Assembly (NCBI GenBank): GCA_011009095.1
Contig: VTPC01091068.1
Location: 267,981-331,980 of the forward strand
Length of the DNA stretch: 64,000 nt
Origin: Ignelater luminosus
Taxonomy: Eukaryota > Arthropoda > Insecta > Coleoptera > Elateridae
Direction: 5' to 3'
Of the stretch, positions 11,401-22,889 are shown piece by piece. Position 1 is the first letter of the stretch; each line of letters starts with the position of its first letter. The position numbers and the translations under genes were made by a program. The notes under the pieces were generated by a model, which did no database searches, was not told the origin of the DNA, and saw only the letters and a list, made by a program, of their open reading frames with translations.

Positions 11401-14400
11401 ACACGTACTACAGGTACAGGTATCATATATGTAGTATCCTTGGGTGGTATTCCTTTCGTTTGCGTACTTACTACTTATGCACCTGCATGCTAGTTTGAAA
11501 TTTAGATTGTTTATTAATAATTATTACTTAAGCATAGAAAAGAAGTTCTTGCTGTGTTACTAAGAATTGAGTAATTTATGTAAGTATTTGTTATTTATCG
11601 TTAAAACGTATGTATACATGGTGACATTTTGAAAAGTTTCAATGGGCTATACCTTTTTTAAATAAGAGATCAGAAAATGCTTAAAACCATTTTGGTGGTA
11701 TGCAGTGAGAACCAAAGTGACCCCATAAATGTGGCGCCAGGAAAAGTATTTTTCAAGAGCTTTCCAATGATGTGTCGCAAGTGGGGAGGGGCATAGTATA
11801 TAGATGGGTAAGTAGAACGACTCTTCAAAAATCCTTTGTTCTTTTCAAACGCCGGCCGATGACCTTGAAGTAATGGTGGCTAGTACCGATATTTCGAACA
11901 GATGTCACTACGCTAGTGTCAGTGGCGTGTGTAGATTTATTTATGAATTACTAGAAAGGCTATCATTGCATCTTTTGTTATTAAATTTAATTTTACCAAA
12001 TTTATAATGGCATTGTATTAAATTAAAGAAAATGATGTAAATCATGCACAAATATCCAAAGAAATCAAATTTATCACAATACATTTTAGATACATTATTG
12101 TTCTTGTACTCAAAAATCTATCTTTCAATGGTTACATTTAAATAAATCAATAAATAAGCGCCTTTGCAGTTTGGCAAGCCCGAGATGGTGATGGAGACCT
12201 ACTAGGGACGACAGCAAGACCCAGAGGTTCTGCGGTAGGCGACAGTGGCAAATGGATGTCTCGATCTATTAAATAAAAACGAAATTTGTAAGAAAACATT
12301 AACAGTCGATGCAAGCACAATTTTTCTACTTTATATAATTGCAACATAATTAGTTAATACTACTATTATTAAAAGCTTATTAGATAATCATACCTAAAGG
12401 CAAATTACTTAATTCTTCTTCTGCAGCTTCTTGCTGCATTATAGTAGGTGTGGCATTTGGAGAAAGAATTTTTTTATTTTTTCCTTTAATGCAATTCTTT
12501 TCAAAGTGTGCTGAACAGACCTTGTAATACGTATTTTGCATTAATATTTCCATATGATCTTTATATACATCATAGATGTTACAAAACCGTGCCCATTCCT
12601 CACAACTAAAATATTTATTTTATAATAGCATTTTCAGAGTTAATCGGAAGTAACAAAACTTTTATTCCTTACCTTTGTTTATCACTGGGAAATTTAAAAA
12701 AATGCACGTTGAAAGTTTCATTAGTGGCTTTACACCCCTTCACCACACAAATACTTTTACAATGCATAATTATTAAAAATAAAAGTAAAGGTAGTATAGT
12801 AGAAGTTCACTTCCACGTGTATGGCACTGATCTAATCTTGCTCAGCCGCTGGCTCGGCGTTCGACTGTCATGACATCTATTATAGAAACGCGAACTGCCC
12901 TCCAACCTTCGCGAGCTAGTTTCCCGCGTTTTTAAGAGTTGTTTTACTTCCCCATCTATATACTATGGGAGGGGTTTGCCATTTAAGATTTAAAAGTTGT
13001 GGTAGCAGGGGGTTGAGAGTGGCGCTATATTTATGGGGTCACTTTGGTTGCCCCTGCATACTACCAAAACAGTTTTGAACATTTTGTGATATCTCTTATT
13101 TAAAAAAAAAATGTGGCCAATTGAAACTTTAAAATGTCACCCTGTATATTAAATTCATTGTACAGAGTTTGAAACCTTTCATTTCTTTGATGCTCTTTTT
13201 TTCATCATTTTCAAATGATTTGGTCGGCAGTAATCTTGACGGTATGGCCGAACATTTTAAATGGGGACTTATATTAGAATTTAAATTGCCTATAAAACAC
13301 AACTAAATATGTGTTTTAAAACTGTAATCTTCACTAGTAAAATGTTTGGAGCAAACTTACATATGTCTTGCTATTAGTTCGCTCATTTTTAATCTAATTT
13401 CCCATGCTTTTCTGTGATTGACTACTTCAACTGTTCCAAACTTATTACTTATGTTTATAAAATGTTTGTTTTTAGGAGGGAAATAATGAAAATGAATATT
13501 AGGATCCATAGATTTTTTTGAATGGCAACCCTAAACAGAGCAGTTTGTATTGTTATTTGGCATTTTTTACAAAAAAGCAAAATACACAGTTCGGATTTTA
13601 AGTAACCATGTGTTAACACTGTTACACTTGTAAATAGAAATATGACTAATACACATTTCGGGTATTTTGCAATAACTCTGCTAGGTACCGCATAGGATGT
13701 TATTGAGTCCAATAGGATAGTAGTGCTACTGAGATTTAGTACAACTTTATGAGTATGTTATTGAGCTATGAGCATATTATTTTCAAAACCTTAGACTGTT
13801 TATTAAATTATAAACCAGTCATGTTCTTCAGGCACTATAATATCTTTGTTAGGTTAGATATTTGATATACAATGTGTCCACATTTCGATGCTCACTATTG
13901 GGATCTCAGAAATTGTAAGAGATACAAAGTCAGTTAAATTAGAAAAGTGTTGGCTGTTTTGGAGATTAGTTTACTTATGCTTTTGTTTTTTTTTCAAAAA
14001 AGTTCACAGCTTACTAGATATTTGCTAAAAACGAAATTATCTTGTTTTTTTTTTAAATAAAAATCATTTTCCACTTAGTGTGCCATGGCTTTAAACATAT
14101 GAAAATCATTGATTTTTGTCAGATAAATTACATTCATTATGTAACAATTGCTAAAACAAAACAAAAGATGCTTTTAAGATACTTTACTGAGCATTCACAG
14201 ATAGCATCAAATAATCAGCTAATGCCCCATAAAAGCGTATTTATTTTGCTTTAGCAATTTTTGCATAACAAATGAATTAATTTATTTGATAAAACTCCAC
14301 AACTTTGTGTGCTAGATGTCATGGCACACTATGATGAAAAATGATTTTCACTTCATAACTCGGTAAAACAAAAGAATAGCTATATCAAACCATGTATCAC

Positions 14401-15019
14401 TGAAAAGCATTTAAGGCATGCAATTCAGTAATATGGAAATCAAGTAGGCGTTCTATTAGAAAAAACTTAGATTTACGTTTCACCGCCGAAGTAAAACAAA
14501 AGACAATTGTGAAAATAATTTTTTTGTGTTTTGGAGTAAATTCTCTAAAACACCCTTTTTGCTGTTCTTTTCTATCTTTGCTCGTTGCTGAGATGTTTCA
14601 CTTGAAAAAAAAAAGATAATTTTGTTCTTAGCAAATATCTAGTAAGCCGTGAACTTTTTTGAAAAAACAAAAGCATAAGTAAACTGATATTCAAAATAGC
14701 CAAATCTCTTTTAATTTAACCGACTTCGTATCTCTTACAATTTCTGAGATCCCAATAGTGAGCATTGAAACGTGGACACACTGTATTAGTTAAGAAATGG
14801 AGAAGAAACTAGTGCAATGTATTTATAAATCTTCTGTTTACAGAAAATATGATCCCAACATCAAATACTGGCTTTTTATATCTTAATGAAGATATAGGGA
14901 AGCATTTTTCGCATTTCTTCGAAACCCACTATGTGCCAAATGCTGAGAAGGAAAAAGAATTTCCAGCAGATACAGAAGTAAGACATAAATTTTACCAGAA
15001 GATGCAATTTGGAAGTTAG
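8499..15019 (+). CDS. FBXO21: FBXO21 homologue, complete, nine exons, 609 aa
   Basis: Exons: 8499-8650, 8712-8984, 9041-9257, 9738-9959, 10024-10290, 10348-10551, 10608-10703, 10767-10989, 14844-15019. They sum to 1830 nt with consistent phases. Residues 1-45 form an F-box (LPVEILELIL...VSATCHYLRDV). Residues about 290-330 (KKQGLPITLAIIYESVARRL, then FPAHFLLRF) match the SirB1/transglutaminase-like core. Residues about 485-600 are the YccV-like domain (VLNYICVIYDWDP, PFYNVLVEDES, HYVPNAE). FBXO21 is the substrate-recognition subunit of an SCF ubiquitin ligase (family knowledge). Human FBXO21 is about 630 aa, so this is full length. The third donor was set at GTAAGT (9258) because it joins to LKVAYPEHPL in register with the family; a GT at 9288 is an alternative. 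Exon 9 is separated by a 3.85-kb intron full of transposons and easy to miss: without it the frame would stop at 11030 and lose the end of the YccV domain. Confidence 0.93.
11617..13144. mobile_element. 1.5-kb TA-flanked inverted-repeat element in FBXO21 intron 8, carrying an intact THAP gene
   Basis: Left end CATGGTGACATTTT (11617), right end complement CAGGGTGACATTTT (13144), each preceded or followed by TA. The inverted arms run inward well over 150 bp with shared AAATAAGAGAT, GGTATGCAG and CAAAGTGACCCCATAAAT blocks. Between them, on the minus strand, is the THAP gene at 12147-12767. A TA duplication and CAGGGTG ends are typical of Tc1/mariner-related non-autonomous elements in insects, but no transposase is encoded. 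Confidence 0.75.
12147..12767 (-). CDS. Intact THAP-domain protein, 141 aa, three exons, antisense inside FBXO21 intron 8
   Basis: Exons on the minus strand: 12767-12673, 12605-12394 and 12265-12147, GT-AG bounded, total 426 nt. The zinc ligands of a C2CH THAP finger are all present: C7, C12, C62 and H65 (CVVKGC ... VCSAHF), plus the conserved P27 (FFKFPSD), W36 and an AVPTIF-like NATPTI at 82-87. After the finger comes an acidic QQEAAEEE stretch and a Ser/Pro-rich tail (VVPSRSPSPSRA). No DDE or other catalytic domain follows, so the product looks like a stand-alone DNA-binding protein. It lies in a TA-flanked element, opposite to its host gene. The absence of stops or frameshifts contrasts with the THAP relic at 5704. 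It could be a captured host gene or a shortened transposase gene; which one is not decided by the sequence. Confidence 0.8.
13870..14783. mobile_element. 914-bp MITE with long inverted repeats, TA flanks, FBXO21 intron 8
   Basis: Ends CAATGTGTCCACATTTCGAT and, on the complement of the right end, CAGTGTGTCCACGTTTCAAT, with TA at 13868-13869 and 14784-14785. The arms are close to 200 bp each and share GGGATCTCAGAAATTGTAAG and AGCAAATATCTAGTAAGC. It ends 60 bp before FBXO21 exon 9. Same family as 39261-40117 and the fragment at 37706-37780. Confidence 0.85.
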
Positions 15020-18000
15020 TTAATTTGTGTACCTGTTTAGTATAATGTGTAATATATTAGCTGTTGGTTATAAAAGAAGATTCATATACAAGATGGGTCA
15101 AATCTTTGATTTTCTTTAATGTATTGTTTGTATGATTTTAAATTATCTTCTCAGCAAGTCTAATTACAAGAAACAAGAAGAAATATGAGCAAAAATTAGA
15201 TTTCTTGAAATAAAGTGATATTTGGGGTATTTAATATTTTAGCTATTAAATATAAATATAGATTGTGATATAATACTACTTAATTGACTTTACCACTTTT
15301 CTAAACATAAAGCGTATCTATTCTTTTATTATAATTGCAATCAGTGGTATAATTATAATTGTAATGAGAGATATTTTGAATTTCATTTTTTGTAATACAG
15401 GCCCTTCATATTTTATGCTCAGAGGCAGCTTTCCCCTCCAATGCTCACAGTAGTTATGCCACTGATTACAACAGGTTGTTTCATAAATGGTTATGAACAT
15501 TCTAATTTATATATTGACGTACTTGCTTGTGAAGGCTTTTTTCTAATTTTTCTAGCATTGTTTTTGGAGGAGTAATTGTTTAAGTTTAATATTAATGGTT
15601 AATATTCCTGTAAGGTTAATTTTATGCTACTTTATTAGTTCAGCAATATTTCTTTGATAACATTTTTGCATTATTTAAATGAGCTTTAGTGTTAGCTTCT
15701 ATCTATATCCATTTTGCTTTTCCATCTAGGGTGTTTGAAATATACTCAAGCAAATACATTTATCAGCTATTTTGTTAAATAAACAATTTTAGTTCTTTAA
15801 AAATTCAAAAAGCAAGAGGTGGTTTATATGTTACTTTGTATTTCTCATCATTCTTCTCATCTACTGTTTACTAACTGTTCCTGTGGTCTGTAACTTGATG
15901 GTTCTTATATTTTGAAGTGAAGTACAACTTTGCACATGCATATACATGCAATGTTCACTGCAACCACCTTCACCCTTGAAGCAGATGGCCCTTTTCTAGC
16001 ATAAAGATTTAGAGAGTTTTTCATTTCTCATAATCTGCAGTGTTTGCTTGTAAAGTGTATTTTTATGTGCAAGACCTGCTAAGCTGTGGACTGGAGGAAC
16101 ATTTGTATTTTATCTGAAACTAACTTTGTTAATGATAGTCTTATCCAGTTTATTATGATTTATATGCAAAAGAGTTTTTTCTATCTAGTGTGAAAGTGAA
16201 TTTGAAAATTTTAATTTTGTTAGTTATGTATTAAAATAGGATTTTCAATTACAAATAGATATTTCCCAAAGCTTTCATAAATTCACTCCTTCAAAAGAGA
16301 TGCCAGTTAAATTGTAAAATTAGTAAGCAGCTGCTTAAGGAAAATGATCTCCGAAAAACTATTTTAAGTTAGCAGTAGTAGTAACATAAACAATTTATTA
16401 TGTTATTGAGCTTTTAAATAGACATTTGATCTGTCTATCCATAAACTATTGCGATGTTGAATATAGCTTCAGAGTTTGGAAGGCTTAATAGTATTTATTT
16501 ATATTTTGTTACTGCTTTCAAACAATAGTATTGTTTTTAAATGGGTAAACCATCCATCACTTGTTGTAGTGTAAGTTTCACAACATCAAGATGCTGGAAG
16601 TTGATATTGTTGTGTACAGCAATGTTGTTGTTTTATGAATGATAGCAGAATTATAAATACATAAACTCCATCTTTATTTCATTATCTGCTGCTTACTTAC
16701 AATTAATAAAATGTGTTTTTACTCTCTTTATTAGATAATGTTCAAAATTGACAAGAAATCTGTAAAATAACTTATTTGAGCAAATTTATTAGTTTTCTCT
16801 GAGTAGCATTCTCTAAATAAACACATATTTTTATTAATGCTTTTTCGAAGGTAGTTCATATTAGACCCTGACAGGCTTGATGTCCCATATTTATTGAATA
16901 AATCTACATTAAAAGTTAAAATAATAAGTGTTCTTTGTAAGTAAAAGACGTTCAGTTGGAAAAAAATTAATGTGATTGTGTAAAGTACTACTTATGCATA
17001 TAAAACAGAATATTTTCTAAAACAGTTCTGTCATATTTTTATAATGAAATTACTACTTTAAAGGGTGGTTGGGAATGTGAAATTTCTTATTCTTGGTTAT
17101 TTATTAGTATTGATAAATTTGACTCATCTTGCACACTTATTGTTTGTGTATTTATAGGTAATGAATAGTAATATGTATATTTGTAACTATTATTAGGTTA
17201 TCTCTTTGCAAATAAAATATCGCCCTTCTATTTGTGTAATTATTTGATTATTAACACCATACCAAACACTGTACTAAAGACTAGTAAGCAATTCTGGCCA
17301 GACAAAAAGGTAAAAAGACACTTCCATTTAGGGAAATCTTTTTTGGGAAATAGTGCCTTGTTGAGCTTTAAGAATCAGGGGTAAGTTTCAGATGAGGATT
17401 GAACCTGGATCACTGCTATACTAGGGTTTCTGATCAGAGAATTTCTGAGGAATCTTTAGAAATGTGGTGTTTAAAGTCTTGGGAATAGCAATGCAAGTTC
17501 GAGCCTTCTTTTGAATTTTAATTTAGTTGAATCTGAGAATTGCAAAATACGAATAATCAGAGATTTCACCGAATCCTGGACTTAATGGTGACACTATTTT
17601 CTGATTAATGGAGGTAGTCATACAAGCTGATGATGATTTTAATTGTTCAGAATCACAAGAAGCAAGGCAGTCTAGACCTTATCATTTGTTTTACCGTTTT
17701 TCCGTCGAGTTTCGAAAAAGAGTACACGCTTTATAGATGTGACTTTTTTAAAAAGATTTTTAATTAACATCACCATAAATCGATCATCAAATATGTATAT
17801 TTCGATGAAATTACTACCTGGGAAATTACTCATTTTTTAAAGAAAAGATTTCTTTTGTTCCATAAATTTTAATTACATATTCGTGATTTCATTGAATCAC
17901 GATTTCTTTCAAGTGTATTCACACCTCAGGTAATTATTCTGTTCTTATAAAAATATGATTTGTCTAGCTAGTAGTTAATATTTCCTTTTAGGCTTTTTCT

Positions 18001-18100
18001 TTTTCATTCTTATTTTGAATTCTTGTTCTTTATGCTTCCATCAGCCCCAGTCGTATCTTTGGTTATACCTGCAACTACGCCAGGCGTGAAAATGTGGTAA
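15020..18100. other. FBXO21 3' flank and long AT-rich stretch
   Basis: No open frame of note. The FBXO21 3' UTR starts here; AATAAA-like signals are frequent (for example near 15777 and 16817), so its end cannot be fixed. Apart from the MITE at 15342-15464 the stretch appears to be single-copy within this window. Confidence 0.5.
15342..15464. mobile_element. 123-bp hAT-like MITE
   Basis: Inverted ends CAGTGGTATAATTAT and, complemented, CAGTGGCATAACTAC. The 8-bp flanks ATTGCAAT and ATTACAAC match at six of eight positions. CAGTGG ends and 8-bp duplications are typical of hAT elements. Confidence 0.65.
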
Positions 18101-18226
18101 TAGCAAAGCTTGCTTATGAGTGGTTTTTGAATCAGCGAGGTGCACACCAATTTACAGATTAGCAGCACTCAAGGTAGAAGCTCTCTTTATTCTTATTTTG
18201 CCATTTGTTCGAATTGCATCCATCGT

Positions 18227-19904
18227 TCAATGTACATTAAATTTTGAAGAAGCATTTAGTAGTAGTTGTAAATATTGTAATACTATAATTATGTTCTCCT
18301 GGAGTATCTCGTTCCATATAACCTCAAGTTGATGTCTCAGTTTGTCTAAGTAGTTAAGAGCTCTTGGCAATAATCTTAGTCTCTGGCCCATCATGTCCCA
18401 AAGATATTCGATCGGCGATAAGTCCGGTGATCGTGCAGGCCAGGGCAACATTTGCAATTGTGCTTGCTGAAGGTACTGTTTGCAGTGTGTAGACGTGCGT
18501 TATCTTGTTGGAAAATACCGTTTAGCAACGTCTGCATGAATGGTACTAACACCGGTTCCAGGACATTATGAATATAGCGATGCCTGGGATGAACACAAAA
18601 GATGATGTTTCAAAACAAATCGCACTTCAAACCAAAGCTCCAGGTATTAAAGCTGTATGGCGTCTTTCAGCAAACTCTAGATTTTGTTTTTCTTCTCGAT
18701 ACCGACGTACCCTCCCACGGCCGTCATTTGCCCACAAACAAAATCTTGATTCGTCACTGAAGACAATGTTGTTCCATTGCCACCAAGCAAGCAAGCCTAA
18801 CAGTTTTTTGATGTGCAGTTAAAGGAAGCTGTTGGAATGGACGGTAGGATCGCAGTCCAAAAAAAGAGATTCTTCTGTAGGTTCTTGCCACTGACTCCCG
18901 GCGATGAACAGCTCGCATCCAGTCTACAGCAACAGACCTTGTTGTTTGAAAGCGGTCTCTTCCCACTAAGCAAAGTGAACTTGTAGAAAATCTCATGTAA
19001 ACTTCTATCAGCAACTGCAAGTTACAGTGTGAATTAGTTGTGAACTTAAATCAAATTTACTGCAAACCAAAAACTGCCTTACATGGCACTAGCATGTGAA
19101 AACATGGAATTGCAAACTTACAGCAAACTAGGCAAGTAAGTTGCAAACAAGTTCATGAATGAAAGTTAGCTGTAGCTTTCAGTACAGTACTACCGTCGGT
19201 AATTATTCGAATGCTTGAGAATACTTATGTAATAGTGTAATAATAAATAAATAAATATACGCTGATTGCGAAAATTAAATTAAACATTATAAAACACGCA
19301 AATGTTTTTCTGCGTACATTTGGAGCCCTAAACTGCATGTTTATCTCAAAATGCCAAAACCGTCTTAGTAATAATGACTACGATGACGAATGATGATGCG
19401 ACGCCATTATAGAACAAACCGAGTAAACACTGATAAACACAACGCGCGGATGCAGCAGGTGCACCAACGTTCTTCGACGGTTGCTCGGCAAACTATGGCA
19501 GCTGAATCAAAAATTAATAAGCGCATGTCTTAACAATTACTTTATGAATGTAAACTTATTGCAAACTTATAATTGTAAACTTTCTTCAACAAATTTGCTG
19601 CAAATCCATACTGAAAACCTGAAAACAATTTTTATGTGCAAGTTAACAGGAAGTTTTCTATAGATAGTTTGGATTTGCAAACTTTCTATACATTTCTGTC
19701 ACGTGGAGGTGGAGGTCGCTAAATGCCTTCTTCTGACCAAGCAGACCATATTCGTGCAACTGTAGTGCGGTCCCGATTTACCCTTCTACCAATTCCACGA
19801 AGAGAAAGTCCAGCTTTTTTCATGCCGATAATTCGACCTCTATCAAAATCGGAAATATGGTTAAAATTTCTACGTAGTCTTACTGGAGGCATTTCAAGAC
19901 ATTA
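18227..19904 (-). pseudogene. Tc1-family transposase pseudogene, interrupted
   Basis: Read on the minus strand. The N-terminal piece (about 19904-19690) gives MPPVRLRRNFNHISDFDRGR, then GLSLRGIGRRVNRDRTTVAR, a helix-turn-helix start. After a 0.67-kb interruption, LRSYRPFQQLPLTAHQ (about 18790-18850) is the middle of the protein. Near 18620 VWSAICFETSSFVFIPG and near 18440 LPWPARSPDLSPIEYLWD, the catalytic C-terminal block of Tc1 elements, follow in different frames. Several stops and frameshifts make it non-functional. Confidence 0.85.
19021..19690. mobile_element. Insertion splitting the Tc1 transposase
   Basis: About 670 bp between the two transposase halves with no transposase similarity. 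Both ends are rich in TTGCAAACTT/CAAACTTACAG-type repeats in inverted or direct orientation, suggesting a small secondary element. Exact borders and the target duplication could not be set. Confidence 0.45.
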
Positions 19905-20929
19905 ATTCTGCCACAAAATCTTGAGACAACTAATTATGTTTATTAGGTATTGTTTTGTTTCTAAGCAATAAGTTATCAAAGTTGATGAGAGACAGTTGAC
20001 GAACACCACACAACCACTTAATGTTTTTGATGGAAATAGTGATCATTTCATACGCCATAATAGAACATTATTTTAGCAAAGTTTCAAAACCGTAACCTTA
20101 TTTTTAATGAGTGGTGCATTTCATGATGATTAATAATTAAAGATATATACAGGATATTTTAAAATAACAGTACAGTTAATGATTAACAATATTTATTTAT
20201 TACTATAATTTACATTGTACAGTTCTGCAAGCTACGGTTTCTAATTATCGAATTTAATTGCAAATATTATGAACATTAAAAGGGTTTTTGCGAGAACAAT
20301 AATAACCTGAGTTTTTTGCTTATTTATTTATGCTATTAATTGAAACTCAATTTATGTTGGTTTGGTTAAAGCTGGAACTACTTTTAATCTGAACGTGGAG
20401 ATTCTCTATTAACGACCTAGCTAAATACGGGTCTGGTTCTGAAAATAAGTAGTATTATATTTATAATTAATGAATTTACTAATACATATTCTTTTTGCCG
20501 ATACTGACCTTTTTCCTTGCATAAGCTCCAGTGCTGTACTTATAGAAGTGACAACGGTCAAAATGTTTCCCGAGGATGGATTTTGTTGTCGATCTTACAG
20601 TGTGTCGTAATGCGCTCGACACCTAAATGAATTCAGCGACAAGTTGTATCCATAACATCTCCTTGATTCTTTAGGAACTTGTAGTCCAGAAGGGCGGTTT
20701 TTCGAAGTTTATCGTTTTGTTAAGGAGGCCGATTTAGAATTGGAGCTGATTACGTGTGATCTTCGGTTTTTGCTCGTTGGCGGCGTTTGAAGCTGAACTC
20801 GCGAAAGGGTGTTTTGATCGGAGCATGGTTTGAATTTGAATTGCAAATTGGAAGGCCGTTCCTGATTGCTGGGATGTCTCGTTGCTGTGGGCACCACTAG
20901 AAGAGTGTCTGGCCATCCTTCTCCTATAA
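19905..20929. other. Intergenic, nothing identified
   Basis: AT-rich with no convincing gene. A stretch near 20148 begins ATACAGGATATTTTAAAATA, similar to the CAGGGTG-ended elements elsewhere, but no partner end was found. Confidence 0.4.
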
Positions 20930-21416
20930 GGAACAGATCTACATTTCAAATTCAGGCTCCACCTAAATAACGAAGAAAGGATTATGGCTGAGCTGATGTA
21001 ACTGAAGAACATCGAAAGCGCTCGAAGCTTAAAATTGGTTTTCTGCATTGCATTTACAGTAGGTAGAAACATAATAAGGGAACAAACTTTGAATCTGAAA
21101 AATAAAGAGTTAACAATTAAATGTATAAAATTGAGTAAGGATACGGAACCCAGTTCTTACGTTAGCCAAAGCTTTAGAAGGAACGTTGAAATCGGTTCAA
21201 GCTACACAACCTTACATTCTCCAAGTTATGTGCGGACTGCACAGAACTTTATTTTGCCGTTCTGGATTATGAAGGTAGAAGCATAATCTGAAATGCAATG
21301 CAGAAAACCAATTTTAAGCTTCGAGCGCTTTCGATGTTCTTCAGTTACATCAGCTCAGCCATAATCCTTTCTTCGTTATTTAGGTCGAGCCTGAATTTGA
21401 AATGTAGATCTGTTCC
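20930..21416. repeat. Near-perfect 126-bp inverted repeat with a 235-bp spacer
   Basis: Arms 20930-21055 and 21291-21416. I can find one difference (GGCTCC against GGCTCG). The other inverted repeats in this window are visibly more diverged, so this duplication is recent or maintained. Open frames across the arms (minus strand 21072-20734 and plus strand 21298-21501) share the sequence MQKTNFKLRALSMFFSYISS only because the DNA is duplicated. Confidence 0.9.
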
Positions 21417-21500
21417 AAGTTGTAACAATAACATGCAAACAAAACTATCTTACTTGGACGGGATTACTGTGATCTTACAGTATCTCAATAAGTTAACCTA

Positions 21501-21806
21501 ATGGTCTATCTTTTTGTTGACAAAACTCGGATAGATTTAGGAATTATTAAAGAAGCAAAATTGCCAAATTATCAGGAGCCCAAATGTTTACGTGATAATC
21601 CGCATTATCTTTGGTGCTATCAGCTCTCCATACAAGGATACAAGACCCAGTGTGTCAAACATAAGAATGCAGAAGAACTTCGTCTAGCATTTGGTCCGGT
21701 CTCTCAAGTTGTTTTTGCTAACCATTATACCAAATGTTGGAAGACGTCAGGAAATTCGGTAGCCGTCTACCGTTCTTGGTTACACGTTAACGACACATAT
21801 AGTTAA
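21501..21806 (+). CDS. Uncharacterised 101-aa open frame with coding-like composition
   Basis: Begins MVYLFVDKTRIDLGIIKEAK and ends YRSWLHVNDTYS. I do not recognise a family. The frame uses mixed third positions, has four Cys and four Trp, and contains no low-complexity AT translation, so it reads more like a real exon than most open frames nearby. No signal peptide or membrane segment. It starts 84 bp after the 126-bp inverted repeat, and a CTTACAG acceptor-like site lies about 20 bp upstream, so it could also be the last exon of a longer gene. Confidence 0.35.
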   Translation: MVYLFVDKTRIDLGIIKEAKLPNYQEPKCLRDNPHYLWCYQLSIQGYKTQCVKHKNAEELRLAFGPVSQVVFANHYTKCWKTSGNSVAVYRSWLHVNDTYS

Positions 21807-22074
21807 CATCAATTTTTTGCTATGTATCACAGAATTGTTTAAAATGAATTAGTTTAATTTTTAAAATACTAACTACTTTCCTAAGAATATCACTATTGAC
21901 CTTGAAACAGTTGACAACTAGTCTAATAACTACTTCAAAATTAAAATGTAGAAATAACAATAAGGATTCATAAAATTAATCACAAAAAACTTACAAGTTG
22001 AAATAATTATACATAACTTCCTTTCAAATTACTAATGCAATTACCTACATGTGCGTTCCTGTTCCGTCTATTTT

Positions 22075-22880
22075 GTAGCAAAAGTAACTACATGGTATTA
22101 AAAACGAATTTTTCCAAGACTTGATGAATTGTAACCTAAACACTTTTACATCGTAATAGGCGGTTGTAGTAAACGGACGTAAAAGAAAAACTGGATAAGC
22201 ACAACCACGCAGTTTCCAAAATCAAACGATACCGTATGAAAATACCAACAGAGCATCTCAACATTCCCTTGACAGAACGAATTCACTACCACCTCTGCCT
22301 TTAACGGTACTCTGCTAGTTGTATAGGCTAGTCTTACCGAAATATGATAGAGCGAGATCTTCATGAGCCACAGAACCAGACACTAAAATGACCTTAAAGT
22401 ATCTTTAAGCCACCAGCTGTAAAACACTGTCCACTGCTGAATCTGCTAAAATTAAAACTTCTGGCTTTAGCCTGTTATCCAAAAGTAGCTACATGGTATT
22501 AAAAACTAATTTTCCTAAGACTTGACTAGTATAAAACGAATCATAACCTGAGCACTTTTACATTGAATTAGGTGGTAGTAGTAAACAGATGTTAAAGAAA
22601 ACGTGCCCAAACACAATCACGTAGACTCCAAAATCAAACGAAACCGATGAAAATACCAACAGAGCATTTCAAGATTCCCTGACATTTTCAGATATTGCTT
22701 CGACTTAAATATCTTAGGGCATTATGGAACAGAACAGGCTTACTACCACCTCTGCTCTTAACGGTACCTTGCTAGTTGTGTAGGCCAGTCTTACCGAAGT
22801 ACCATAGAGCGAGATCTTCATAAGCCACAGAACCATTCACCAAAATGACCCTAAAGTATCTAAGCCTCCAACTGTAAAAA
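22075..22880. repeat. Diverged tandem duplication, unit about 410 bp
   Basis: Two direct copies (about 22075-22450 and 22485-22880). Shared blocks in the same order include CTACATGGTATTAAAAAC, GAAAATACCAACAGAGCAT, AACGGTAC with CTGCTAGTTGT, and GAGCGAGATCTTCAT. The second copy carries an insertion of about 50 bp (near 22680-22730). No coding frame is kept. Confidence 0.8.
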
Positions 22881-22889
22881 AACTGTCTA

